Shown: positions 32,204 through 44,700 of the stretch, piece by piece
Layout of the letters: the number at the start of each line of letters is the position of its first letter
Numbering within the stretch: position 1 is the stretch's first letter
The notes under the pieces: generated by a model
Databases searched by the model: none
Told to the model about the DNA's origin: nothing
What the model saw: the letters and a program-made list of their open reading frames with translations, nothing else
Source: Epiperipatus broadwayi
Taxonomy: Eukaryota; Onychophora; Udeonychophora; Euonychophora; Peripatidae
Assembly: GCA_028023455.1 (NCBI GenBank)
Contig: JAQFVV010012574.1
Span: 729,501 to 793,500 of the forward strand
Length of the DNA stretch: 64,000 nucleotides
Direction of reading: 5' to 3'
Translations under genes and position numbers: made by a program

Positions 32204-34500
32204 TAAAATTAAGTTTCTCTAAAAGTCATATATATATATGTGTGTGTGTGAAATTAAAATTGTAATATATGCTGTATAATTTACTTGAAAAAGAATATAT
32301 TTCAAGTATATCTATGGTGTAAGACACTGGTCTGACTTTTGCGCTGATGGATGGATAGTTGTGATATGATTAAGTTAAAGTGAAAGATGCACTGACAAAA
32401 GAATATAATTTGAAAATATATATATATTCTCTTTTTTCAATTTTCCAGCTTATTTTTTATTTCAAACTTCATCATATATGTATAATTAATACACGGCTAA
32501 ACATTCTTTGTACTGTCAAATGTAAAGATCAATATATTTTCCGTGTGATCTACTGTTATCTGACATCAGATATTTTATTTATGAAAATTTGAATTTTATG
32601 ATAAAATATATTTTCATATTCAATATATATTAAATTTTAAATTTGGCACTTTAAAAATTAATGGGTACACTTTTGTTATGCTCACATGTACACAATTACA
32701 AATGTATATGTTTATATAAATATATAAAATAATCCCAGTGCATACAATTAGCTAAAATTAAATGTCAAATATAAAATCAGTTACCTGAACTTTAAGTAAT
32801 TTTAGCTACACTCTCTGTGAATAAATATATAAAAGTCTGAATTTCAAATAGCCAGACAAAAACTATCTTTATGTGAAAAATGTCTATTAAGTGTTTTTAT
32901 TTAGAAATAATCATAAACTATAAATATAAAACAAATCACTGTACTTCTTTTTCAATTAAATAGAAAAATTAATTTTCATAACGATAGTCAACATTTCAAT
33001 CAAACCCTCTCCTTTCTCCCATTGGACATTTTCAGAATTAACTATTATTTATTAATTTATTAACAGTAAACCTTATAATAATATAGAATAATTCTATTAT
33101 TTTACCACCAATTTAATAATTATATTTAATTGTTAAATTATTGATAAAAAAATGAAGTTTAGGTGATCGATTAAGTTTGACTGAATTATTAATTACAGTT
33201 AAAAGAAACTTCCCATTGAAAAGAAACAACATCTTTTTGTACTTAATCCAATTATTTTCATTCGCAGCTATTCTTATCTGCATCACTCTAGCAAACTTTA
33301 TTATCTCATTCTTCTATTGCTCTTCTTACATTATATATTGTCTTAAAATATTATTGTCCGCTTTTTTTTTTAACATTGGGCACATTTCTAAACTTTGTCA
33401 AGTTATAAATAATTTTATATTTCAACTCATTAATGAAATAAAATGTAGTTCCCAATATATTGAAAGATATACGATGGGTATGCAAGCAATGCCAAATTAA
33501 AACTAATGATGAACCAGTGTTACTGCCTTGTTGAAGTTTTTTTTTATTTTAAGATAAAAAAAGTCAAACTACATTAGTTCCAAACTAGAAGGTTTTTCAA
33601 AAATGGAAGACAATGATAACTAATAATATGCATCAATTTATTATAACATTAAACAGGTAAAAACAAATAAAATTAAATATAAAAAAATCACGTGATATTT
33701 CTAAAACTACGATATCCACAATAATGATAGTGATACTAAAACGATAGTGATTGAAATTAGTTAGGGCTCAACTCAACAAAAAAGCAATCACTCCCAAAAT
33801 AATCAACCATATGATATCTTATTTCTTTGACATCTCAAGCCTGCATCAGGTACAGACCTTAATATACACACATATATTACATCCGTAGAAACAATAAGGA
33901 AAATATCAAATATTTTTATTCTAAAAAAAAAAAAAAAAACTAATTAATATCTATATTTTAAAATATTATAAAGCAATAACAATAGAGAGATTTCTAATTA
34001 TTCTAAAGTAAAAAACGCCTAAACATGTTCTAAATGGATTAAAAAGTTATAAAATAAAATATTAAACGTTGACCTGAGGCTGTATATAATTAAACTATTA
34101 TAGAATTGATGATATACAAAGTTAAAAATAAATACATAAAATAGCACACTTTAGGTAACATAAAACTGAAATTTAATATACCGTTATATATTTTTTCAAA
34201 AGTGAATTTATCACCAGAACCGAATTTTTAATTCATATTATAAAAGTGCATCAAAATTCTTTTTTAGTTTAAACCAAATTTCACATTCTATATTAAAATC
34301 GAGGTTAATGCTACTATTGATATTTAATGAGAATTATTTAAAGTTGACAGAGAGTTGAAACAAATAATTCTCATTCCTTTTCAACTATTACTGATCTACT
34401 GTAGAATGAACATTTCTGGAAATTATATAGAAAATTATAGCAGGAATTAAAATGATCAAAGGAAAATAGTTTAGATCCAAGCATTAAATGACATTTTCTG
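32200..34500. other. 2.3-kb AT-rich non-coding DNA
   Basis: No gene or element recognised. The ORF 33177-33500 is Ile/Phe/Leu-rich without a motif. The block 33780-33900 (actcccaaaataatcaacca region) looks like old repeat sequence but has no partner here. Confidence 0.4.
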
Positions 34501-34502
34501 GA

Positions 34503-34652
34503 GTATCCATGTAATAAAAATATAATAGCTAAATAACTGACACACATTCTTATGATTTGAAAAAGAAGAAACTCTGAAGAAAGTACTTGTTATTGTACTG
34601 AAACATTAGCTATTTAGCTACTATATTTTTATTACATGGAAGCTCCCAGATA
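34503..34652. repeat. Foldback element family L, internally deleted copy
   Basis: Terminal inverted repeats ccatgtaataaaaatataat (34508) and tttttattacatgg (34626-34639) flank a short interior. The same ends with a longer interior form the element at 58945-59287. The interior holds a hammerhead-like core (34575-34604). Confidence 0.7.
34570..34612 (+). ncRNA. Hammerhead-like core in foldback family L
   Basis: CTGAAGA (34575-34581) fits the CUGANGA box. Stem II AGTAC (34583-34587)/GTACT (34596-34600) is perfect around loop TTGTTATT. GAAA is 34601-34604. One extra A lies between the box and stem II. Stem III and the cleavage site are not clear, so activity is uncertain. The sister copy at 58988-59017 (minus) shows the same core. 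Confidence 0.4.
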
Positions 34653-34656
34653 TATA

Positions 34657-35040
34657 TCATAATAAAAATAATAAATATAAGGGTAACAAACTATTATAAA
34701 CAGTCTTTCAAACTTTTGGCTAATTTCTTAAACCTGCCTCAACTGCCATTAAATTCAAAAAACAAAGTAGAAACAAACGTCATCAATTCAAATCCCATGA
34801 ATCCCGTATTTTAATGTTAGCAGCTTGTCTATTGATTAAATGCATTTTATTTCTATTTATAAAAATTGCCTCTTAATTTTTCTTTTATGGTATTTGAATT
34901 GATGATGTTTGCTTCAGCTCTGTTTCTTGAATTTAATGGCAGTTGAGGCAGGTTTAAGAAATTAATCTAAAGTACTTCTGCAGATTGAAAGACTTTATAA
35001 TAGTTTGTTATTGTTATATTTATTATTTTTATTATGATTA
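34657..35040. repeat. Foldback element, arms about 150 bp
   Basis: Left arm 34657-34808 and right arm about 34890-35040 are inverted: aacctgcctcaactgccatt (34732) against aatggcagttgaggcaggtt (34934), and aacaaactattataaa (34685) against tttataatagtttgtt. The outermost sequence tcataataaaaataataaat is also inverted at the right end. It abuts foldback family L at 34652. No hammerhead core recognised. Confidence 0.8.
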
Positions 35041-36055
35041 CAATTTTGTTCTAATTAATGGACATTTTATTTATATTATATATATACAAACTAATGTTAA
35101 GGATTAAGCTAATGTTAAAGATTTGCTTCTTTGTATTGGATGTATGATTATAAAAAAGACATTTGAGTCATCTATAGTGATTAAAGCTTTGGAACATCTA
35201 AACATAGACTCAGAATATTGTCAAACTTTAAAGGATATTTATTACTAATCTAATGAAGTACTAAAAATATTTATATTGTAAAATAATAATAATAATAATA
35301 ATTTTTTATGCTTATGTTATGGTTTTAGAAAAAGCAATCACTCTATTTATTCTATTTCAAAACTATCCAGAATAAGTTTAGGTAATAAGTAGACACTTGA
35401 TAATAGTGCTATTATCCATATCACAAGACTATTTTATGGCTAAGAGACAAGCTTCCCACTCACAATATTTATTGTCTGGAAATTAGTCTGGATATGAAGT
35501 ATAACTTATCACCTAATTCCTATTGATTAATCAAATTTACAATAAATAACTCTGGAATAAAGTTAATAGAGTACATTAGTAAGAGCATTTATCATCTTTT
35601 AAAAACATTTTATCAATGATTTATGGAATGTATTTTGTGAATTAAAGCAGAATATCAAAGAATTAAAAATAAGTAGAAATTATTCAAGTGAAATGGATTG
35701 TATTGATACTATAGTTGTTTTCACACTTACTTCTTAAGAAATGAAAGAAATATTACAATAGTTAACAACATAAAATAAAAAATACAGAACTAATGATGAA
35801 TAAGAAAAAGTCTAAAATTCTATTCAATGAGCTTTCAAAAAAAAAAAAAGAAGAAGAAGAAAAAGATTGATAGCTATGAATCAGAATAAGTTAATAATTA
35901 TAAATAACTTGATGTTCCTAATTGATAGTTATGAATCAGAATAAGTTAGAATTATAAATATAGAATTATAAATATAATTATAAATAGAATGTAAATGAAA
36001 GAATGAATGAAGATAATAATAAAATTGTGCTGAAATAATCTACTTTAAAAAATAT
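35041..36055. other. AT-rich non-coding DNA with an imperfect tandem repeat
   Basis: A (TAA)n tract lies at 35285-35301 and an (AAG)-rich stretch at 35838-35862. Bases 35868-35966 contain two imperfect copies of a unit with gctatgaatcagaataagtt / gttatgaatcagaataagtt about 60 bases apart. No coding region. Confidence 0.5.
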
Positions 36056-36059
36056 ATAT

Positions 36060-36256
36060 ACTTAGTGGTGAGAAGAAATTCTTTTAATAAATGTACTCTA
36101 TCAGTGCTTAATTATAGATATGAGACTTGAACACTTATTAGAAGAGCAGTATAAAAATTGAACATTACTCAAAAAAGGAGGTTACCTTGACAACAGTTTG
36201 AAATTGTTGATTGTTATTGATATTGGGATTGTCTAAGTGTTGACTAGCTTTTAATG

Positions 36257-36295
<39 letters not shown>

Positions 36296-37228
36296 GAGAA
36301 ATGAAATATATAAGTGAAAAAACAAACAGATATTACTGTAACAATTGAGAGAGAAAAAAAGAATAAAATAAAAGTGGACTATACTTGTTGTCTGACATCC
36401 TCAAGGTATTAAAAGAACTGAAAAAAAAGTATGTGAATTATATGGATAAAATGAAAAGTAGTAATAAATTTCCTAAATATTTAAAATTACTAACCTGCTC
36501 TACAATTTTCTATCCAATGCTTACTCTTAATTCTTTCTTCTTACATCTATTTGTGAGAATTAACTGAAAAAGAATTTTAAATAAGTTATAAAAGCTTATT
36601 TATTGTATTTAAATTATTAAGTACTATCAATAACATTTTTTTAATAAATTAGGTGCTTGTAATCTATTCAGTAAATCAGGAGTATAAATATTAGTTTCTT
36701 TGCTCTTATATTTATTCCAAACTATCATTGATTACATCAATCCTTCATATCGTATTATTAAACTCACGTTTAAAAACTCCCATATTATCAGTAAAGGTGA
36801 TATGTTGAAACTTCATGACCCTACCATTAGTTCCACTTACTAATAATTCATTAATTCATAAGAGTATAAATTTTTTTATGCAATTGTAAATTCAACTTTT
36901 CTGCACTTGGACACTATTGTAAGAAATGCTTATCATAAATGTCTTTTAAATCAAATTTAACCATCTTGAAAACTACTTATGACCTCATATAAGAGTTGAG
37001 CTGGACATATTGCTAAAAGAGATAATAATAGATGAACAATTGAAACATTAAACTAAATTCCAAGAGATTGTAAAAGACCCAGAAAGAGATTGATGAAATA
37101 AGAAAGTGTACAGAGGTGACGTGGAGAAGAAAGGCTAGAGATTGGAGAAGATGGATTGAATAAAATTGGAGAGACCTTCATTCTTTATTGGATTGATAAT
37201 GGTTGATGATGATGATGATGATATTAGC
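36060..37228 (+). mobile_element. RTE-clade LINE 3' fragment (copy R2), interrupted by at least two insertions
   Basis: Three pieces of the RTE C-terminal region lie in order on the plus strand. 36066-36155 encodes FNKCTLSVLNYRYET (stop) TLIRR, matching copy R1's FNKCVLPVLTYESETW. 36300-36395 encodes KYISEKTNRYY then KWT, matching the region before LKWSW. 36995-37228 encodes SWTGHIAKRDNNR (stop) TIETLN, then the tail ending in (GAT)n at 37205-37222. Between pieces one and two is a TTGACAAC-type repeat plus a TA/GT microsatellite; between two and three is about 600 bp of other DNA including the left arm of a foldback. Confidence 0.65.
36160..36296. repeat. TTGACAAC repeat plus (TA)n(GT)n tract inserted in the RTE copy
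   Basis: The segment ggttaccttgacaacag then tgaaattgttgattg (36180-36220) is related to the palindromic unit at 23911-23955. It is followed by TATATATA and GTGTGT (36258-36293). It separates two adjacent parts of the RTE coding region, so it was probably inserted there. Confidence 0.5.
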
Positions 37229-37325
37229 CATAAGTAGTCCTCAAAAATGCTGAGCTTAATTCAAAATGCATTTATGATAAGCTTTTTTTACAATAGCATC
37301 CAAGAGTTCGAAAGTTGAATTAACA
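36890..37325. repeat. Inverted arms flanking the RTE 3' tail
   Basis: Left arm about 36890-36985 and right arm about 37227-37325: gcttatcataaatg (36928) against catttatgataagc (37269), and aactacttatgacct (36970) against gccataagtagtcc (37227). The RTE 3' tail (36995-37228) fills the centre exactly. Either the foldback carries a captured RTE tail or the RTE end inserted between pre-existing arms. Confidence 0.6.
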
Positions 37326-37329
37326 AATA

Positions 37330-40255
37330 TTTAGCAATTCATCTGACTATATGTTAAATAAAACAGTAAAACCCAATATCTCTTCTTTATATATCTTCCT
37401 ATATCTATCTATTCCATTAAGAATCCCATTTAATCTAAAAATATAAGCAGAATACTTTTAATCCAAATAACTGACATTCAAAAACTATCATTCAAAAAAA
37501 AAAAATTCAAAGCATTTAACCTTAGTTTGAGCACACATTTTCAAACAAAATTAAAGCAAATAAAACAGTAAATTCTTAAAAATCTAATTAGTGTGAGCAG
37601 TTTATTTTTTCCCATCTTAACAGAGTTCAGGTTTATAATGAGATGTTAAATAATCTATTTTTGAAATGCGAAAAAGTTCACAATTTGAAAAAATGCTGGA
37701 ATCAGAAATTTTGGATTAATCGTATTTAGCTTAGAGTTTGTAATTCATATATTTTTTAATAAACATCATTACCTTTAATCTATGCTTTTTCAAAAAAAAA
37801 TTATTAATATAATAACATTTCAAACAAATGTGAATCTTGAAGTGACCAATATTTATAAATATTGCTTAATATCTACACACCTGTTTCTTTATTAAACTGA
37901 CTACATATATAAAATGCTAATTTACATAAATATCTCTGCTCTTCTTAAAAAAAATGCCTCATAAGTAATGTTATTAAGACTGAATGATCTTTAAATCAAG
38001 ATCAGATGTAAACAAAGCTTTTTTTCACCACAACTAAACCTTAAACTTTATCAGGAAGAGTTAATTTCTAATCATCTTAAAACTAACATGAATACATAAT
38101 CTATGTTTAAATATAAACTAAGCTTATCAATACAATGTTTGCAAATATAAATATTGAAGTTTTTCCAACTCCTCACATGCTACTTAACATCAATATAGCT
38201 GCACATTCATTAAATTTTGCATATACAAAATGATTATTTATGTCCACAATTTTTGTTCTTATAAAGAAAACTAATCTGATAAGTAATCAAGCTCAGACAT
38301 AAATAAAACTTATTTTATTTGTCATTCTAAATTATGTATTCATGCTGGCTTTAAAATGAGTAGAAATTAGCTCCGCCATGTATAGTTTGATGTGTTAGAA
38401 AAAAATTTTGTTACACACAGGCTTAATTTGAGATTCAACAGTAATCACATAAATTGTCATATAAGCAGGGATAGTACATATAAATAATCACTTTATATGT
38501 GCAGTTAATTTGATAAGGAAGCTGATACAATGATATTAAGCAATGCATAAAGAATTAGTCACTTCAATATTTGCATTTGATTGAAAAACTAAATTGCTAA
38601 GTTTATTTCACATTTGACTATAGATTATGCATTCACATTGACTTTAAAATGAATATAAAGATAAAATTTAAAGTTTAATTCTATTCAAAAAAATTTAGAT
38701 CTCATATGAACTTGACTTTAGATCCATCTTTAATAATATCAATTGTTAAATTGGCTTTCTCTGTAAGGGCAGATAGAGCAAACAAAAATTATCATTTTAT
38801 GTATAGTCAATTTGATAAAGAATCTTGTTCATTGATATGAAGTAGTTTGTGGAGAATTGTTTTTTTTTTTTTTTTAAATTTAAACTGTTCAAATAGCATA
38901 TGTCTAATCTATTAAATTTTCATTTATTCATCAGACTTAACAATTCTTCAGTCACATGTCATTATATTTCATGAGTTGTTTTGAAAGTAAATACATTGAT
39001 AATTGTCCAAAATTATTGATTACATTATAGACAACAATTTTTTTATACATTTTTCCTGGAAATATTAATAATTCAACTGTAAATCTCATCAGTTTCCTGT
39101 CCTTTGCCAATTCTCATTTTAATTAAAGCATTTACTTAAAACTATCTATTTTATTATTATGAACTCAACATATTTTTATAATTAATATAGATGAAGGCTT
39201 ATTATTTCTTTCCTAAAAATCAATAAATATTCTTTCCATTTTTTAAATGTCTATCTTATTTACTTAAAATTAAATTATATGCCAAGTTAAATTTGAAAAA
39301 TTGTTATGTCAGAAATGGGTATGGGATTTTTTTTCTGTTAACCAGAGAGTCATTAGTTATTAATCAAAAGTTAAGTATTTTTAATAGTAATTATAGAGTA
39401 AAAGTCCAAAATTCATATGGATTAAACAGACTAGAGATGATACACCAATAATAACAACATGATGCAGTTTTATTTCTGTCATTCTCCACGGAGTGGTGTA
39501 GAACTCTTGATTTGCATTTATTTTTTAATTTTTAATGACTGTCTCATTCATATGAAATTAATTTTTTAATCTAAATTGTTTTTCTTTCTTCACTAAAAAT
39601 TGTTTCTGCCAAAAATAAATCATAGCATTAATTTCATAAGATTAACCCTTTCCATCCATACTATTAACTTTCAGAAACAATATTTCTTTCTTTTATATTA
39701 TTACTAACTTAATTTTTTTTACTTTCCTTATTCAGTTTTACCATTAACAAATCCTCTTAACATAATTTTATTTATTTTCCTCAAGTACCAACAAAGCAAA
39801 TTCTATCCTGCTAACTTATTTTTTCTATTCTTTCTCAATTCCAAAAATCAAAGGTCTTTCCTTTGTATCACTTTTTCTAATTTTTTTAATTTCCGCTTCA
39901 TATACAAATAAACTAAACAAAATATTTAGCAACTTTTTCTTATTTTTAACTTTAATGAACTAAAAAATAATTATTATTCTTTTTTATAAAAGTTTGCTAA
40001 ATTATTGCAATTTTCACTCTAATAATTTTATCACAATTTTCATCATATATTAAAACAAAAATATCCTCTTATATATTTTATTTATTTCCTGACATTCTCT
40101 CTCTCATCATAATCTTTATTTTGATTCAACTGTTAAACTATTTACTCATATTTTTAATTTCTACGGATACACTTATATTTCTGCATAGGCATATAAAATA
40201 AAAATAACTGCTCTGGCATAATTTGAAAAATAACAAAAAACCAATCTTTTACCAA
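37330..40255. other. 2.9-kb AT-rich desert
   Basis: No coding, RNA or element features recognised. It is moderately richer in C/T words on the plus strand between 39.5 and 40.2 kb. Confidence 0.45.
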
Positions 40256-40261
40256 AATTAT

Positions 40262-40572
40262 AAAAAGTCTTGTTATTATATCAAATTTATTAAGCGTAAA
40301 CAGATAATAATGTGACAGCTAAAACTTTCAACAGATACGCCTTAAACATGCTTACGTGACAGCCAATCAGATGGAATAATGATATGGATCTCTCAATTCT
40401 CAAACACAAATCAGAACTATAAGAGAAAGATGGGACCCATCTTAATCCATGTGATGTCATTATTCCATCTGATTGGCTGTCATATAAGCATGTTTAAGGC
40501 ATATCTGTTGAAGGTTTTAGCTTTCACGTTATTACAATATTATCTGTTTACGCTTAATAAATTTGATATATT
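40262..40572. repeat. Foldback element, arms about 120 bp
   Basis: Left arm about 40270-40389, right arm about 40445-40567, centre 40390-40444. Inner arms: cagccaatcagatggaataa (40361) against ttattccatctgattggctg (40460). Outer arms: aaatttattaagcgtaaac (40284) against gtttacgcttaataaattt (40545). The outer ends are diverged. An ORF at 40379-40657 crosses the right arm and is not a gene. Confidence 0.8.
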
Positions 40573-40752
40573 TACATTTGTTAATATCATTTCATTAGAT
40601 TTAAAAAAATTGCTTCGTAGTAAATCGAAAGATTTCATGTTGTTTATTTATATATAATATTTAGTGAATTAAATGTGAAGGTATTTAAGCTTCACACTCT
40701 TAGTTCAAATTGCTTGAGTCTGGCTTATTTATATATAAATTGAGGCATAGAT

Positions 40753-40912
40753 TAAGATGGGTCCCATCTTTTTCTTATAGTTCTGACTCGTGTTTGAGAA
40801 TTGAGAGATCCATGTGATGTCATTATTCCATCTGATTGGCTGTCACATAAGCAAGTTTAAGGCATATCTGTTGAAGGTTTTAGCTTTCACGTTATTAAAA
40901 AGTCTTGTTATA
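40753..40912 (-). repeat. Extra half-copy of the 40.26-kb foldback
   Basis: Bases 40753-40905 match the centre in inverted orientation (agatgggtcccatcttttt, ctcgtgtttgagaattgaga) followed by the right-arm sequence (atccatgtgatgtcattatt, gattggctgtcacataagca). They end in attaaaaagtcttgttat, a sequence also found at the left outer end (40259). It is the reverse complement of the left half of the neighbouring foldback. Confidence 0.75.
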
Positions 40913-40964
40913 ATTGAAACAGGCTTATTATATACCTATGTCTATATATGTAATATATAGGGTG

Positions 40965-41190
40965 TATGAGTACAGACTTTCAAATGACCAACCACTCTCC
41001 ACTCTATCTCATAATACTGATACACTTGAACACATATATGTTGAAAAGATAAATAATCACCAATATACGTATTTCATGCTAAATCAGCAATCATCAGTTG
41101 GTCCAGATTACCATCTCTACACATATATTCTATAAGTGCTCAGATAGATATTAAGATAACCAATCCTCATACTTTAATGGACAGGCTTGT
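40965..41190 (-). repeat. Hammerhead repeat (family H), single copy
   Basis: Minus strand. It carries, in family order, cttaatatctatctgagc, the ribozyme, the catatatgtgttcaagtgta block and a worn B-box end (gaaagtctgtactcataca). The 5' part begins with caagcctgtccattaaagta, present in the 21.1-kb arms. The ORF 40914-41135 is an artefact. Confidence 0.75.
41052..41112 (-). ncRNA. Type I hammerhead ribozyme (family H), second-best copy
   Basis: Minus strand. Core CTGATGA (41091-41097), stem I CCAA/TTGG, stem II TTGCT/AGCAT around loop GATTT (four pairs; the outermost G-U of the 21.5-kb copy is a U-U here), GAA, palindromic stem III ATAC/GTAT and cleavage triplet AUA, with outer stem I TAAT/ATTA also kept. 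All catalytic nucleotides are present. Confidence 0.7.
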
Positions 41191-41540
41191 TAAAAAGAAT
41201 TAAGATTTTAGAAAGCCATTATGTATTTATGTGAACTGTGCCTTTACTATTTATAAAATTCATATATCCTTATTCAGAAGTGAGTAAAGATTAATAATTT
41301 AGATACTATTAAAAAACAACAGCTGAAAAAAAAATTATAATCTATTTTTTTTAATAATTAGTGACTAATGTTTATTGAGTTAATTATATCATATGCTTTT
41401 TAAAACTTCATTTTAATCAAATAACAGCGAGTTAAAATAATTTAAGCTAAACTAAGTGAAGAGTTTTTTATACAACATATAAGCTAAAATCATCAATAAT
41501 TTCTGAACCAAAGTAATATTTTATATTGATCACTCCAGAG
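41191..41540. other. AT-rich spacer
   Basis: No feature recognised. Confidence 0.4.
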
Positions 41541-41544
41541 CCAC

Positions 41545-41640
41545 ATAAAGCTTAATTAATCAATGGACTCTAGATGGCAGTGCTATATCCAATTCCCCCA
41601 ACTAATTTTTGGCTATTGGTCATGTCTAGTGAAGAGCAGA
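41545..41640 (-). repeat. Fragment related to the 45.6-kb foldback (family Q)
   Basis: The stretch ctagatggcagtgctatatc then aattcccccaactaatttttggctattgg aligns with the 45.7-kb arm and centre (ctactcatccaatatcccc, attagtttctggcttgttgc). The fragment is diverged and lacks inverted arms. The ORF 41574-41801 overlaps it by chance. Confidence 0.4.
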
Positions 41641-41799
41641 ATTGCACACATACCTTTTTAACAGTCATCTTTAAATGTTTTTATCCTATCCAAGTTAATA
41701 ACATGAGATGCAAAATATCAGATGTTAACTTGGATACGTTCTTATTGATAGATAATTTAAAAACCAAGTCTCATAAACTAATTAGACTTTTGAAAGACT

Positions 41800-44700
41800 A
41801 AGCATTTTTTTTATATAATAATATTTGTCTAATTTAATAAACACAAATAAAATCCATAGTAGTTAAAATGTATCAGTTTTCTTTTGGATAAAAAAAAATG
41901 ATGATAAATATTTCATTTTAAACAAAATTATTTTAAAAAGTTTATATGCACCATTCTAAAATATTGTTATAGAACTAAGAGTGAAGCAAGCAAACTCTTA
42001 TTAACAATGACATAATCGAGTATTATTGTTCATTTGTACTAACCTATTGTCTAGATGCACCAATCTGCTTTTGGTCTGAAAACTTTACATATATACAATA
42101 TATTATTATATAGGCTTTGCTCCTGTCTCACCTATCAAGGATGGATTATAAGCATGAGCCAATTCATAATTAATTAAGTATAGAAAACCTTTAAACCTAA
42201 TAAAAATAATTACCTGTTATTTAAACTATAAAATATTAATATCCCATTATAGCTATGCAATTATATTCTCTAATAAAAGGTAAGTCCATTTAAGTAGATT
42301 AAAGCATTCAGATATAAAAGGGATCATTCATTTTTAAGACTAGTTATGGTAATAAATATGACATTATTTGTAATGTCAATATTTTTATTTATATTAAAAA
42401 AAAAATGCAATTAACCTTTTTTTCTGAAACTTTCTCGGTCAGAAAAAAATTTAAAAAAATAAACATCACGTACATTTAAGTATAAAAATGTTACGTGAGA
42501 ATGGGAATAGAAATCTTAAAATGTTATCCAAATTTAAATTTTAAACAAGTTTAAAATTTTATTAGGTTTATGACAAGTTATGTTATCTATTAAAATAAAC
42601 ATATAACCTGTTTCAATACTAATTTATGTCAGTGAATGGTTTACTTGTTTTGAATAAATAAAAATACTTCTGGTATATATATAATTTGAACGTTGCAGCA
42701 ACTTAAAAAAGGATATTAAAAATCTCAAAGGAAAATTAAATTATAGGAATCTTAAAGGATAAAAAGCAATTAATATAGAATAAAGAGATTTGGAAAAAAA
42801 AAAAAAGCACATCTTAAAATGTTAGAAAAAGTAAACTTCAAATTATAAATCTACTCGTATTACTTCTAGCATCACAACGGGACACAAATTTATGAATGAC
42901 TGAATAAAATATCGTATAGTTAATTTGTAGGAAGTCATTAACCTTTAAAATGTAAAGTGACAATGGAAACAACAGCTTTATTTAACTTGATCGACTAAGT
43001 TTCTTCTTTTTTAGTGTTATCTGTTGGAAATTCATTCCAGAAATAATTAACTCTTCAGTTTATTATTCATACCCCCATAGAATCTGTAAGATAAAAAATT
43101 ATAATTATTGACATATATGATTTATAACTGTGAAGATTTTTTTACAAAACTCAGTGCAAAATTATTAATCAACATATATAACAATTGACTTTTGAATGAC
43201 AAGATTCACAGGATACCATTTCAAAGAAATCTCCCATCAGCTGTGACACATAACTAAAATAATTCTATTAAAATTTTCCTTCAATGAAAAATCAATGCAA
43301 AAACACAAATTTCTATTACAGTGCAAAATAGGGGTATGGCTTATATGTCAGTTGCTTGAGCAATTGTGAATTGAACATCAAAACAACAATTCCATTATTT
43401 ATTTACAGGACAAATTTTCATTAATTTTTCTTATCTGAGAATTGATGTAAAAACATTTAACTCAATCATTATTACAGTCATTTACAACCATTAGGTGTTC
43501 CGCTCAAAAGAGCATGATAGTTCCATGGCTTTAGAATGCTTTTTTCCATCATCATTGGAATTTACTATTAACATAGGATTTTTTTAAATAATGTAGATTT
43601 TCCCATACTGCTTTTATTGATTTTTTTTTTTTTTTTGGAAACTATGAAGAGGTCAGTATCTTATGATTAAAAACAGTTGGCAAATATCAATTGGATTTAT
43701 TCTATTGTTCTCAAAGGAAAGATTTATTTTAAGGCATTCTTTCCTTTTTGATGGCACATCATGGAAAACTAATCACTAACATCATCACCTGTTATTAATT
43801 TTTCAAATATTTTAATAATTCTAAAGCTAATATCAAATTTTAAAACAGAATTTAATAGATTTATCACAAATCTATCTTTATTTATTCACATTAAAAAAAA
43901 CTTAAAATAAAAAAGAATTCATTAATTTTCTAAAAGTGTTTACACTAACTAACTTGATGATGTGTATAATACATTGTCATTATTTACAAGTCAGTTTTTA
44001 AATACTTAAAAAGATCAAATGTGAATTTTTAGAATATTATTCATGTATAAAATAAAATTAAAATGAAATCAAGTTCAATTTATTGAGTTTTAATATAAAA
44101 TAAAGATTTTATAAAGAAATTAAAAGTGAAATGTTTCAAAATTTTAAAGAGTTAACTTTTGATTCCACCACTAAGTTGAACTGCTTGCAGTTTGAAAAAG
44201 TGAATATGTTAAAGATTATGGCTATAAAGAATATGTAGTATTTTTAGAGCATTACAAATATTTAAATAACATTTTAAATAGTAGTAGTGTTTGTACAATA
44301 AAATTTTTAGCCTAAAATTTAAAATGCAACTTACCTAAACACATGAAGAAAAAAATATTAGATGAAATAAGAGAGAGTATTTATTACTTCTGGTAATATA
44401 TATTTTTGGCAATAAATATTCTGAATATGACTAGGGGGGGGGGATTGTAGAAACACTTTTATGAACAATAAAAATGTAAATTATTTATACAGAACATTAA
44501 AATTTCATAAATAAAGACAAATTTATTTAACTAAAAGTTTATAGATTTTTATTATACTAGTTTAAAATATATTTAGAAGGTCGGTATTAACAATGTTATT
44601 TTTTATAGAAATAATTAAACTTGATCACATGATATTTACTGGCTATCATAAAAGTCATATAAATGGCCTATAATATTTGAATCTTTGAATACTTGGAAGT

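Noticed and set aside
33825-33870. Hammerhead-like CTGATGC ... GAAAT on the minus strand
   Set aside because: The box has A9 changed to C and no stem II can be formed between the box and GAAAT.
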